Source: Parietichytrium sp. I65-24A (lineage: Eukaryota > Sar > Bigyra > Thraustochytrida > Thraustochytriidae). From it: 64,000 nucleotides of DNA. Location of the stretch: positions 577,889-641,888 of the forward strand of contig BLSF01000017.1 of assembly GCA_012862575.1 (NCBI GenBank), read 5' to 3'. The notes under the pieces are model-generated. The model searched no databases. It saw only the letters and a list, made by a program, of their open reading frames with translations, and was not told the origin of the DNA. Each line of letters starts with the position of its first letter. Positions within the stretch are counted from its first letter, which is position 1. Below, piece after piece: positions 51,604 through 60,746 of this stretch. The position numbers and the translations under genes were made by a program.

Positions 51604-52816
51604 TTGTTTCTTTCTTTCTGTTTGTGCCTCCTTTGTTTACCTTCCCCTTCTTCGCAGCAGCGCTGACTCTGAAGCCCAAACTACCTTCCAGCCTTGACGA
51701 TTCCTGCTTCGGCAATATCGTTCGTCGTGCTGACTTCAAGTTAGCGAACAAGATATATCGATGGCACCTTTTCTTCACTTTCAATCCAAACAAAGTCTAG
51801 CAACTAGACCTAGATGGCTCGACGACACAAATCGGGACGGATATGCGATGATATGCGTCGATTTGCTTTTGCCAGCTTTCTCAGGACCCACGGGTTTAGA
51901 GTATATATATATATATATATAAATACAAATATAAAGTTTGACCCAGCCTCCCGCACTCCCAGCGCTCCTCGCTCCCCGCGGCGCTTAGACGAACCCACAA
52001 ACAAATTACCGTCTCCGTCTCCCACGAGCTGCAACTCTCCGCGAAGCCCACCGCTCAAGATGATATAACTATATAATGATATCGATGATATATATCGATG
52101 ATATATATATATATATATCTTCCCTCGCTTCACCCGCGCGAGCGTCTCTGAGAGGAAAGACAGCTAGCTAGCGCTCTAGCAAGCAAGCTAATCCAATCCG
52201 TCCACTAGCCTAGCGCAACCTGTGTGGGCGGGCGTTAGCTTTTACGCTAATTGTGTCTCAGCAGTGGCGTACGACGTTTCACTGCGAGGACTCTCTCTCT
52301 CTCTCTCTCTCACTTGTATCCTTTGCTTCTCTGAGAGGAGTGAGTGTTTGGCGATGTAGGAGGCTGATTTCGGTAGCGAGTGCTAGTGGGTACCGGTACG
52401 GTTCTGGAATGAGTGGGGTAGGGTTGGTGGTAGCTGGGGAGTGAGGTGGGAGGGTAGGGATAGCTAGGGGAAATGGGAGGGGGAGAACCGGGGGGTGGAA
52501 ATGGGTTCTTGGGGAGGAACCACGTACGGCTGTGGAATTGGGTTCTTGCGAGTATTATAAACACTATGGTACTAGTAGTACGAGTGGAGATCGGTAGGAC
52601 TTACCGGTAGTCCCGCACCAGTGGTTGCGCAATTAGTCCACTCTTAACATATCTTTAAGTGACGTAGAGGGTATGGTGCGCTACTATCCAAGGTGACGCT
52701 CGACTCTTACCCTACCGGAAACGTCTATGGTCCGCTACCAGGTGGAGGAAAATTGAATGGCGAAATTGGCGAAATTGACTGGAGAGACGCGAGTCCTAGC
52801 TCATGCACTAAAAGTA
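51604..52816. other. Intergenic region upstream of exportin-6
   Basis: 1.2 kb of simple-sequence-rich DNA. It includes (AT)n runs at about 51901-51921 and 52086-52118, and (CT)n at about 52290-52311. GTACCGGTAC lies at 52390-52399, and a G-rich stretch at about 52436-52520 has many GGG tracts. No supported gene. Confidence 0.5.
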
Positions 52817-53875
52817 TGCCATAGCGAGCTTATTTCATACGAAGATGATACTGTTTGATTAAACGAACCTTTAATCTAAATAATAATATATCTTATATTA
52901 CAATATAATACATAATCCATTTGTTATCTGCATAGCTATAATCAATCAGATTCATATATATATTATCGTAATAGTGACGTAGAGATACGTGCAGCTTAGT
53001 TGTGATTTGTTTGCATGGATGTCATCATGGAGGACGAGTGACTTGTGGAAAAGTAGAATAGAAACAGAATTCAGACCAAGGAGACGAATAGTCAAGGGGC
53101 AGAGAAGGCAAGAGACGGTCGAAGGAGCAAAGGGATCGCGAAAGGAGAAGGAGAAGGAGGGAGGATGTCGGCACAAGATGACAAGCTGGTGGTGGACTTG
53201 GAGTTGGAACTAGGCCTGAGAGACGTGGTGAACTTGATCCAGCGCAAAGTGATCGAGCCTTCGCAGCGGCAAAAGGAGAAGAGCGAGGCCAATACCGAGG
53301 AGGCTCGGTTGGACACGTGAGTTATGGCTGTTTTGATTTTGATGTTTAGAGCTGGGGTGGGGGTCGGGCGACGAAATTTGCTGGATGTGTGGATGGGTTG
53401 GTTCGTGTTCAGGCGGTGCCTTGCTAATCCTGACTCGGTTTTAATGTTACTCGCGACACGTGCACGAATAGCGCGCTGCTGACGTGCCCGCCGGAATGGG
53501 GCCAGAACATCCAGCGCGTGATTTTCTCCGAATCGGAGATTCAGTCCAAGGTCCGCGAGCTGGCGCTGCAGATTTCCAAGGATTACAAGGGGAAAGAGCT
53601 TATCTGCGTCGGAATCCTCAACGGTGCAGTGTGCTTCATGACTGACCTTGTGAGACATCTTTTGGTGCCATACAAGATCGACTTTTTGGCGCTGAGCTCG
53701 TACTCGGGCACCAGTTCCACTGGCAGTGTCAAGCTGAAGAAAGATCTTACCCACGATCCAACTGGGAAACACATCCTGATTATTGAAGATTTGATCGACA
53801 CAGGCAACACTCTGAAATGGCTCCAGTCTTACCTCATCTCGAAAAAGTGCGCGTCTGTTCGCCTGTGCACTCTGC
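52817..53875. repeat. HGPRT duplication, left copy (contig end)
   Basis: 1059 bp repeated at 54343-55401 with offset 1526. It ends inside the HGPRT coding exon at the n at 53876. The differences in the coding exon are all at third codon positions. Confidence 0.9.
53165..53875 (+). CDS. HPRT: Hypoxanthine-guanine phosphoribosyltransferase, left copy, truncated by gap
   Basis: Exon 1 is 53165-53316; a GT-AG intron follows (53317-53471); exon 2 starts at 53472 and is cut by the n at 53876. The encoded residues are identical to the corresponding part of the right copy, including the PRPP-binding segment [10 protein letters not shown]. Truncation is caused by the contig end, not by a mutation, and sequence right of the n is unrelated (the TIR element). 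This copy most likely represents the other haplotype of the gene at 54691-55726, not a separate gene or pseudogene. Confidence 0.85.
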
Positions 53876-53876
53876 N
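53876..53876. other. Single-N assembly junction 3
   Basis: One ambiguous base that breaks the left HGPRT copy and abuts the outer end of a TIR element. Confidence 0.9.
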
Positions 53877-54344
53877 CACGTGTAGGGCTGGGCAAAAAAA
53901 TGTTGACACCTATGCGGGGGGGGAGGGGTGTTTTGCTCCTCAGATCTAACCTTTCCCGGTTTTTTCCTAATTTTCCTGCTAGTGCCGGTGAATAATCTCC
54001 GCTACCCTCCAAAAGGCTTACTCGGTTCATAGGCTCTGGAGTAGCGCCATGCTTTCGGCAGGCATACTCAATCGCCTAACGGGAGGATCGGATAGAACTG
54101 CCTTGCGGCAGCTCTATTCATCTCCCTAGAATGCGACGTGTAAAGCAGTAGAACGAAACGTGCCTTCGCCGTACAGTTTCCACTTGCTGGAGGATTAGCA
54201 AATGTGGTCTCATTTATTGTATTAGTCAGAAATAATTCCCCTCGATAAACGCTCTTATGGGGGGTGGGGTGGGGGGGGTGTACGGGCACCAAATTCTAAA
54301 AATTAGGCATATGTTGCCAAACTTTTGGTTCAACCCTACACGTG
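53877..54344. mobile_element. Small non-autonomous TIR transposon (MITE, hAT-like ends)
   Basis: 468 bp with terminal inverted repeats. The left end reads CACGTGTAGGGCTGGGC. The right end, reverse-complemented, reads CACGTGTAGGGTTGAACC, and similarity continues weakly inward (TGTTGACACCTATGC against TGGCAACATATGCC). If the element proper begins at TAGGG, as in many hAT families, CACGTG on both sides would be flanking or target sequence; being palindromic it could also be part of the TIR. There is no transposase. It contains two G-rich tracts. The homologous left copy (at 52818) has no such insertion, so the element is probably polymorphic between haplotypes. Confidence 0.65.
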
Positions 54345-55401
54345 CCATAGCGAGCTTATTTCATACGAAGATGATACTGTTTGATTAAACGAACCATTAA
54401 TCTAAATCATAATATATCTTATATTACGATATAATACATAATGCATTTGTTATCTGCATAGCTATAATCAATCAGATTCATATATATATTATCGTAATAG
54501 TGACGTAGAGATACGTGCAGCTTAGTTGTGATTTGTTTGCATGGATGTCATCATGGAGGACGAGTGACTTGTGGAAAAGTAGAATAGAAACAGAATTCAG
54601 ACCAAGGAGACGAATAGTCAAGGGGCAGAGAAGGCAAGAGACGGTCGAAGGAGCAAAGGGATCGCGAAAGGAGAAGGAGAAGGAGGGAGGATGTCGGCAC
54701 AAGATGACAAGCTGGTGGTGGACTTGGAGTTGGAACTAGGCCTGAGAGACGTGGTGAACTTGATCCAGCGCAAAGTGATCGAGCCTTCGCAGCGGCAAAA
54801 GGAGAAGAGCGAGGCCAATACCGAGGAGGCTCGGTTGGACACGTGAGTTATGGCTGTTTTGATTTTGATGTTTAGAGCTGGGGTGGGGGTCGGGCGACGA
54901 AATTTGCTGGATGTGTGGATGGGTTGGTTCGTGTTCAGGCGGTGCCTTGCTAATCCTGACTCGGTTTTAATGTTACTCGCGACACGTGCACGAATAGCGC
55001 GCTGCTGACGTGCCCGCCGGAATGGGGCCAGAACATCCAGCGCGTGATTTTCTCCGAATCGGAGATTCAGTCCAAGGTCCGCGAGCTGGCGCTGCAGATT
55101 TCCAAGGATTACAAGGGGAAAGAGCTTATCTGCGTCGGAATCCTCAACGGTGCAGTGTGCTTCATGACTGACCTTGTGAGACATCTTTTGGTGCCATACA
55201 AGATCGACTTTTTGGCGCTGAGCTCGTACTCGGGCACCAGCTCCACTGGCAGTGTCAAGCTGAAGAAAGATCTCACCCACGATCCAACTGGCAAACACAT
55301 CCTGATTATTGAAGATTTGATCGACACAGGCAACACTCTGAAATGGCTCCAGTCTTACCTCATCTCGAAAAAGTGTGCGTCTGTTCGCCTGTGCACTCTG
55401 C
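54343..55401. repeat. HGPRT duplication, right copy
   Basis: Counterpart of 52817-53875. It begins right after the TIR element and continues without interruption into the rest of the HGPRT exon. Confidence 0.9.
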
Positions 55402-55726
55402 TTGACAAGAAGGGCGGCCGCCAAGGGGACGACGTCAACGTGGATTACGTTGGCTACCTCTGCCCGAACGAATTCGTGGTCGGCTACGGAATGGACTTCA
55501 ATGAGGACTACAGGTGTCTTCCTTTTGTTGGCGTGCTNGTGCGTCTGTTCGCCTGTGCACTCTGCTTGACAAGAAGGGCGGCCGCCAAGGGGACGACGTC
55601 AACGTGGATTACGTTGGCTACCTCTGCCCGAACGAATTCGTGGTCGGCTACGGAATGGACTTCAATGAGGACTACAGGTGTCTTCCTTTTGTTGGCGTGC
55701 TGAAGCCTGAGGCCTACCAGAGCTAA
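54691..55726 (+). CDS. HPRT: Hypoxanthine-guanine phosphoribosyltransferase (2 exons, contains assembly duplication)
   Basis: Purine-salvage enzyme that converts hypoxanthine or guanine plus PRPP to IMP or GMP. Exon 1 is 54691-54842, the intron 54843-54997, and exon 2 starts at 54998. The PRPP motif [10 protein letters not shown] is near residues 154-163. [26 protein letters not shown] and the C-terminal [12 protein letters not shown] complete the type I phosphoribosyltransferase fold. The final exon is interrupted by the n at 55538 and then repeats 163 bp (55375-55537 = 55539-55701) before the stop at 55724. Counting the repeat once, the protein is about 238 residues, normal for the family. 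The N-terminal 50 residues are an extension typical of some protists. Confidence 0.92.
55538..55538. other. Single-N assembly junction 4 inside HGPRT
   Basis: One ambiguous base flanked by two copies of the same 163 bp. The coding frame makes sense only if the overlap is counted once. Confidence 0.92.
55539..55701. repeat. 163-bp exact overlap duplicate within HGPRT
   Basis: Repeats 55375-55537 directly after the n at 55538. It is a contig-overlap artefact. Confidence 0.9.
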
Positions 55727-56451
55727 ATCCGTTTTTTTTGGTGTCTTGGTGTAGATCGATGGTGGTTGCATTTTGTTGAGAGTATCTCAATGTGATACGC
55801 TAGACATACTCTTGTTGATGATGATCACAAAGCACAAAATATTGCTTCTCTTCCTCCCTCACTCTCCGAGGCGTTCTCCTCATCGCCCTAGATGCCGTTT
55901 TATAGTTGCATCATTCACATTTTCACAATCAACATTATAGAGAAACCCGTAAATGTTTCTATCGTTCATCCGAGCCTCCCCAGCTCCAGAGCAGCACGCC
56001 ACGCAGGGCACACCACTCTCTCGCGATGCAGTACACAAGTTTTGAGTATCGTTGCCGTCAACTCGGCTGTTGTGCGGGGCACCTATGTGGCTGTTTTGCA
56101 GAGAGTGCTTGAGATGCAATTAGATTGGAGCTCGTTGCTCTCTGGACGTGCATCAACAAGTAGCGCTACATTTCGCTCTGGCGTTCCAGGGGCCTCTTTG
56201 TTTCCGGCATGGCACACATGCCTTTTGAGGGTGTTTTTATAACTGTAAAGAAAAGAGAAAACAATCGCTGTTGAATTTTTGTGGGTCGACGTTGTTCCAG
56301 GAGACGGACTTGCGGCTTTGTGATTTGTTTGAAAACGTATTTAAGGGATCCGTGTCACGCCGATTTTTTCACCTTACCACAAGCGGGTGTCCTTCCGCTG
56401 CTTCCTGAGTTCGCTCCGCTGGAAGGACGAATTTTCTGGAGAGAGAAAAAA
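55727..56451. other. Intergenic, no supported gene
   Basis: 725 bp between convergent genes (HGPRT and ankyrin-DENN). An ATG-initiated frame of 116 codons (55892-56242) has no family resemblance. The region probably consists of 3' UTRs. Confidence 0.4.
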
Positions 56452-59400
56452 TCAGTCTCCGAACCGCGGAAAGCCAATATTGAAGCGAACCTTTCGAAAG
56501 AGGCAGTCATGATCTTCCTCGACTTGGTTCGGGTGTTTCAACATAGGCATGAGTTGTGAATTGGTGACATGCAAGTTCACGGCAACCAGTTTCTCGGCCG
56601 AAGGAGACCGATCTCGCTCAAAATCTCCGTCAACTTTTGACAAACACCACCCGGGGAACTCCCTGAAACGGAGCCATATTTGATTCGAAGGCAGCCGCAG
56701 GCGGTCTATGACGGTGACCTTGTCCCCGCGCTGAAGAGTTGTGACCACGGGAGACGAGGTGTCCTTTGTTCCGTGAAGATACAGTGTCACTTCGCTGACT
56801 ACGAGTCGGTCGTTTCCAAGTTCATTGTCCAAAAGATTCATAAAAAGCTCTAGCTCAAATTCTCGTTTCTGACTTTGAGCACCTTCTTGCACCTCCCTCA
56901 CGAAGGTGGCCCAAAATTGAGTGGCGAAAAAGGCTTGTAAGAACTTTTGCGCTTCGGCGGATTGGTTTGCCAGGAAATTAGCCATCTCTTCACGGGCAAA
57001 CTGCGACTTCCCGTATTCTCCAATCATGTCGATAATCATTTTGATGCAAGCCGCACGAACTCCAGGAACGCCGTACGAGAGAAAGGTCGAATTTTGCATG
57101 CTCTTACGAATGAAGCTTGACATCTTTTGCGAAGTCATGGATGAATTCATGGAGGATGCGCGCTTTTTGAAGCTACTATTCCCGACACTAGATGAATCAT
57201 CCTGGGCTTCTTTCCAGCTCCCGTGGGCCGACCCTCTTCGATGCACACCGCTAACACGGGCAAAAACAGACGAGCTGACTATGTCTTCCGAGCTAGCTTC
57301 ACTGGCGCCGTCTTCGTCAAGAAAGCTTTCTTCGTCATGCTCGCTGACAATCTCCGCCAGGTGTTCGCGGCGACCAGGGCAGGCCAAGTTGCTCGTTAGC
57401 GTGGACGGCTGTGGTCTGTAGCGAGCAGGCGGAAGCCCCTCGTAGATTGCCATGCGAATAGATTGCAGGTGCTCGTGTGGCAAAAGCGGGAACTCCCCAG
57501 AGTTACCGGATTCTGAGTAGATGTTATCAGGGTCAGCTGTTTGGACTTGCATCGGTGAAATGAGAGAGTTGCGGTCCAAATTCACCAACATAATCGTGCT
57601 GATTCGCTCTGCGCTTATCAAGTCCAGATAGGAGGAATGAATTCCGGCGATGAACGGACACGGGGCCTCCACAATATCTACAAGCTTCTCCGGAATAATT
57701 GGGATGTAAGGGTGATGCCACTCGAAAGGGAACATCATGGCAAGAAGGGCTTGAGACACCAATGTTAGCAGCTGCGGGTGTTCGCTGATTAAAAGTATTG
57801 AGGACTCCACCAGAAGAGCGGAGACTAGGGTGCTGATGTTCTCCGGACTCAAGCAGCTGAAGAGAGCCTCAAAGCACATCTCGTCGACAAGGGGCAGCGA
57901 GAGTGGGCCCGGTGGCCTGAACGTGAGATATCTGGTTCCGATGTCCAGTGCGGTAACGTCAGCACCGGGCAAGCCGACTTCCTTTCCCACCACAGCTTCC
58001 AGCATCTCCTCAATAGCCGAAGGGTCTCTGGAACCAACATAACCCATTCCAACGGCAAACATATCAAACAATAGTGTGCGATGGAGAGTGAGAGCCGGCT
58101 GCTGCGACAGCAAACATAGGCACCGCCCTTCGACTTTCCCGCTGTCGTCGAGCTGGAGAAAACAAATGATGCTACAGAACGACCTGCACCCATCTTCATT
58201 CGTAACAATAAAAGGGTAGAACCAAGGCCGAAAAAGATTGGTGCTGACGTGAAGGCGATCATGAAAAGAGCCTCGCCGCGTACCTCCTGTTCGGAGGTAG
58301 TTATTTCCTTTGGCCAGACCGCGCTTGGGACTGGCCACGGTGACGCCTTGGGGTAGTTTGGGAATATTGAGAGTGCGCCCCTCCTCTTCGTCCAATTCGC
58401 CATGAGACTCTTGATCCGAATCGTCATGGTCAGATGCAGAGCTGTAATCTTCGCTGACCTCTACGAGACCGCTGAGAGGTAAAATGTGAGTTTTCAAAGC
58501 TACTTGCTCTGAGTCGAATCCGTTACTTGCCTCGTCACCAGAGTCTGCCCGCGCTTTGTGAAAACTAGACAATCTCAGCAAGGGCGCGTCTTGCTCTGCA
58601 GTCTTTTCATTAAAGCTTGGCAGGGAGTGCATGGATCTGTTGCGTTTAAGCAGCACAAAAGATCCTCGCTCTGCAAAACTGTAGTCCATGTTGATCTGCT
58701 GCTCGCTGGAGAAGCTCTCTTTCTGCCCGGCCATGACAAAGTTGGAGATTGCCTCGCGACAAAAAATCATATGTTTTTCGACGTCGCCTTTCACGACTTC
58801 GTTCTTGCAAAAGACGTCCAGGATTGAAGATCCAGCAAGCGCGCAGTTCCGATCCATGTTGTCGGTGTCCAGGTCAAACCCGACGACAAATACACAATCT
58901 ACGAGAGTGCGCGACCATTGAAAGAAGTCTCTGAACGCAGCTAGGGCCTTTGTGTTGTTTGCAGCGGCGCTGCCGTCCACTGATTGGGCGTTGTTGCTGC
59001 GGCGCTGCCTCACGCGTGCGATGAGCCTGTGCGTCATGCGGTCTGAGGTCTCGTCCAGTGGCGTATTCCCAAACACGTCCTGCACATCCGGGCTGGCGCC
59101 CCTCTCCAGAAGAATGCGAATGGCCTCATACCTGTTGCTCTGTACAGCGTAGTGCAGCGCTGTCCTGCGCACACCAGTGGTTGCATCAACCGCGACTCCC
59201 CACTGGTCCAGCATTTGCGTCAACACCTTGGTTGCACCGCTCTCGGCCGCAAGCTGCAGGAGCATTACCGCCTGCTGCGCATCCAGCATGTCTTGTGTCT
59301 GAAGTCCCACCATGAGCTCTCTCACCAGCGCCGCCTGATCCGCTTGCGCCGCCGCGTACAGCCGTTCCATGTGCTCCTCAAAGAACAGCTTCTTCGTCTT

Positions 59401-59754
59401 ACGGTCCCTGCTCTCCTCGGCCGCGGTCCGCCCCCATCGGTTCGTCAAATCTCGTTTGGCACCAAGCTTCTTCAGCAGAAATCGTACCGTGCTGCGTTTG
59501 CCGTGCCGGCTGGCGATGTGCAGAGCCGAGTCTCCATTGCTATCCTGCCAGTTAACGTCCACGCCACCCGTGAGCACCAGCCGCTCGATATCTTGCACGT
59601 TCCCGATCCGTGCTAAGGCCAACAGAGCGCTCGCCTGGCCGCTGCGAGGAGAGCCATGATCGGACGCGCACAAGTCTTCTGGGTCTTCAATAAATCGCTC
59701 GAATAATGAGACTTCGGGAGAGTCCCGCGTTGAAAAGTACTCGTCATCCATCAT
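56452..59754 (-). CDS. Ankyrin-repeat DENN-domain protein with C-terminal SH3-like region
   Basis: Single exon, 1100 residues from the first ATG at 59754. Ankyrin repeats lie near 65-125 (GDSALHIASRHGKRSTVRFL) and 165-235 (RTALHYAVQSNRYEAIRIL; GNTPLDETSDR). A uDENN segment (VDCVFVVGFDLDT, about 285) follows. The central DENN has FSCLSPENISTLVSALLVES and ISEHPQLLTLVSQALLAM, then PFEWHHPYIPIIPEKLVD and APCPFIAGIHSSYLD (about 630-720). This matches DENND-class Rab exchange factors. The C-terminus (about 1000-1060) looks SH3-like (RGDKVTVIDRL, WLRFREFPGWC). It is probably a Rab GEF with protein-interaction repeats. ATG context and length are plausible. Confidence 0.9.
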   Translation of the reverse strand: MMDDEYFSTRDSPEVSLFERFIEDPEDLCASDHGSPRSGQASALLALARIGNVQDIERLVLTGGVDVNWQDSNGDSALHIASRHGKRSTVRFLLKKLGAKRDLTNRWGRTAAEESRDRKTKKLFFEEHMERLYAAAQADQAALVRELMVGLQTQDMLDAQQAVMLLQLAAESGATKVLTQMLDQWGVAVDATTGVRRTALHYAVQSNRYEAIRILLERGASPDVQDVFGNTPLDETSDRMTHRLIARVRQRRSNNAQSVDGSAAANNTKALAAFRDFFQWSRTLVDCVFVVGFDLDTDNMDRNCALAGSSILDVFCKNEVVKGDVEKHMIFCREAISNFVMAGQKESFSSEQQINMDYSFAERGSFVLLKRNRSMHSLPSFNEKTAEQDAPLLRLSSFHKARADSGDEASNGFDSEQVALKTHILPLSGLVEVSEDYSSASDHDDSDQESHGELDEEEGRTLNIPKLPQGVTVASPKRGLAKGNNYLRTGGTRRGSFHDRLHVSTNLFRPWFYPFIVTNEDGCRSFCSIICFLQLDDSGKVEGRCLCLLSQQPALTLHRTLLFDMFAVGMGYVGSRDPSAIEEMLEAVVGKEVGLPGADVTALDIGTRYLTFRPPGPLSLPLVDEMCFEALFSCLSPENISTLVSALLVESSILLISEHPQLLTLVSQALLAMMFPFEWHHPYIPIIPEKLVDIVEAPCPFIAGIHSSYLDLISAERISTIMLVNLDRNSLISPMQVQTADPDNIYSESGNSGEFPLLPHEHLQSIRMAIYEGLPPARYRPQPSTLTSNLACPGRREHLAEIVSEHDEESFLDEDGASEASSEDIVSSSVFARVSGVHRRGSAHGSWKEAQDDSSSVGNSSFKKRASSMNSSMTSQKMSSFIRKSMQNSTFLSYGVPGVRAACIKMIIDMIGEYGKSQFAREEMANFLANQSAEAQKFLQAFFATQFWATFVREVQEGAQSQKREFELELFMNLLDNELGNDRLVVSEVTLYLHGTKDTSSPVVTTLQRGDKVTVIDRLRLPSNQIWLRFREFPGWCLSKVDGDFERDRSPSAEKLVAVNLHVTNSQLMPMLKHPNQVEEDHDCLFRKVRFNIGFPRFGD

Positions 59755-60414
59755 TGCCAACGACACCTGCTATCCGTTCGACTCCCTTTCACATATGTTT
59801 TTCGCCCTGAGCGTCGCTGCCGCGAGGATGCTATATCTTTTATTTGTGATGTCACCTGTGCCGTCTCCCCGTCAAAATACTTCCAAGACTCACGTGTATC
59901 TTCTTCAACACGCGATCAAACACATCCACATACGCAAAGCCAGACACACGTGTACGTACGCACATACAGCATACGCCCCCGGACTGTATCCTGAGGATGT
60001 ATACTTTCTCGCAGCCTTTGTCGGCGAACTATATCATATCAAAATCACACCTGCACAACACTTTCGCACCCATACACAACCTTCCTGAAACTCCTTTCTC
60101 CTCCAGTGTATCCAAAAGAGAAGCTCTCACGACAGTGGCAGAGATGCTGCCGCCTGCTATTGAAACCAACAGATATCCACGCGAACTATTACATGCGCAC
60201 GTGTGCAAACACATACATTTCCATATATATGCGCGCAGATCTTCACGTGCACAGATTGAATAGATTGAACAGATTAGATTGCACAGTTTGCTTGAACAGA
60301 TTGCTGTTCGCCAAACGCGGATCTTTGCCGAGTGCTAGTGTTTGTTAGGGGCTTAATAGGGGGTACGCGCGCCAGAAAGTGTGCGCGGTATCAGATTCTA
60401 TGTATGCTTTTCAC

Positions 60415-60453
<39 letters not shown>

Positions 60454-60746
60454 CCTCATGAAGTTCCAACGTTTGTTTGCGAACGGTTCTCTTCGCAGGA
60501 ACCCAGAAATTTAGTTCCCCATTAATACAGTCTATTAATTTGTGCTTAATCCTGCTTTTTCAGAGGCGTTCCTCTCAGCAAATGCAGAACTCTGAATTTA
60601 GTAAAAAGCCTACCTGAATTTGTACCCACCTTCCCGAGAACCCGTTGCGGAACTCATTTTCCCCGTCGGTCCGCCCTTTCTTGCGTTCATCATTGTTCAT
60701 TTTGCTCGTTTTGTTCTTCGGACTCCGCGCGTCGCCCGTTAACCAG
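59755..60746. other. Intergenic region / unresolved 5' end of the thioesterase gene
   Basis: About 1 kb containing a (CT)n tract (about 60415-60452). The thioesterase coding frame stays open back to about 60550 without an ATG, so an upstream exon probably lies here. A candidate N-terminal segment begins at the ATG at 60458 (MKFQRLFANGSLRRNPEI), but no good donor site follows. Confidence 0.35.

Noticed and set aside
53092-54030. 312-codon minus-strand open frame over HGPRT (repeated at 54618-55424)
   Set aside because: It is antisense to the well-supported HGPRT exons, crosses their intron and an n, and has no family signature.
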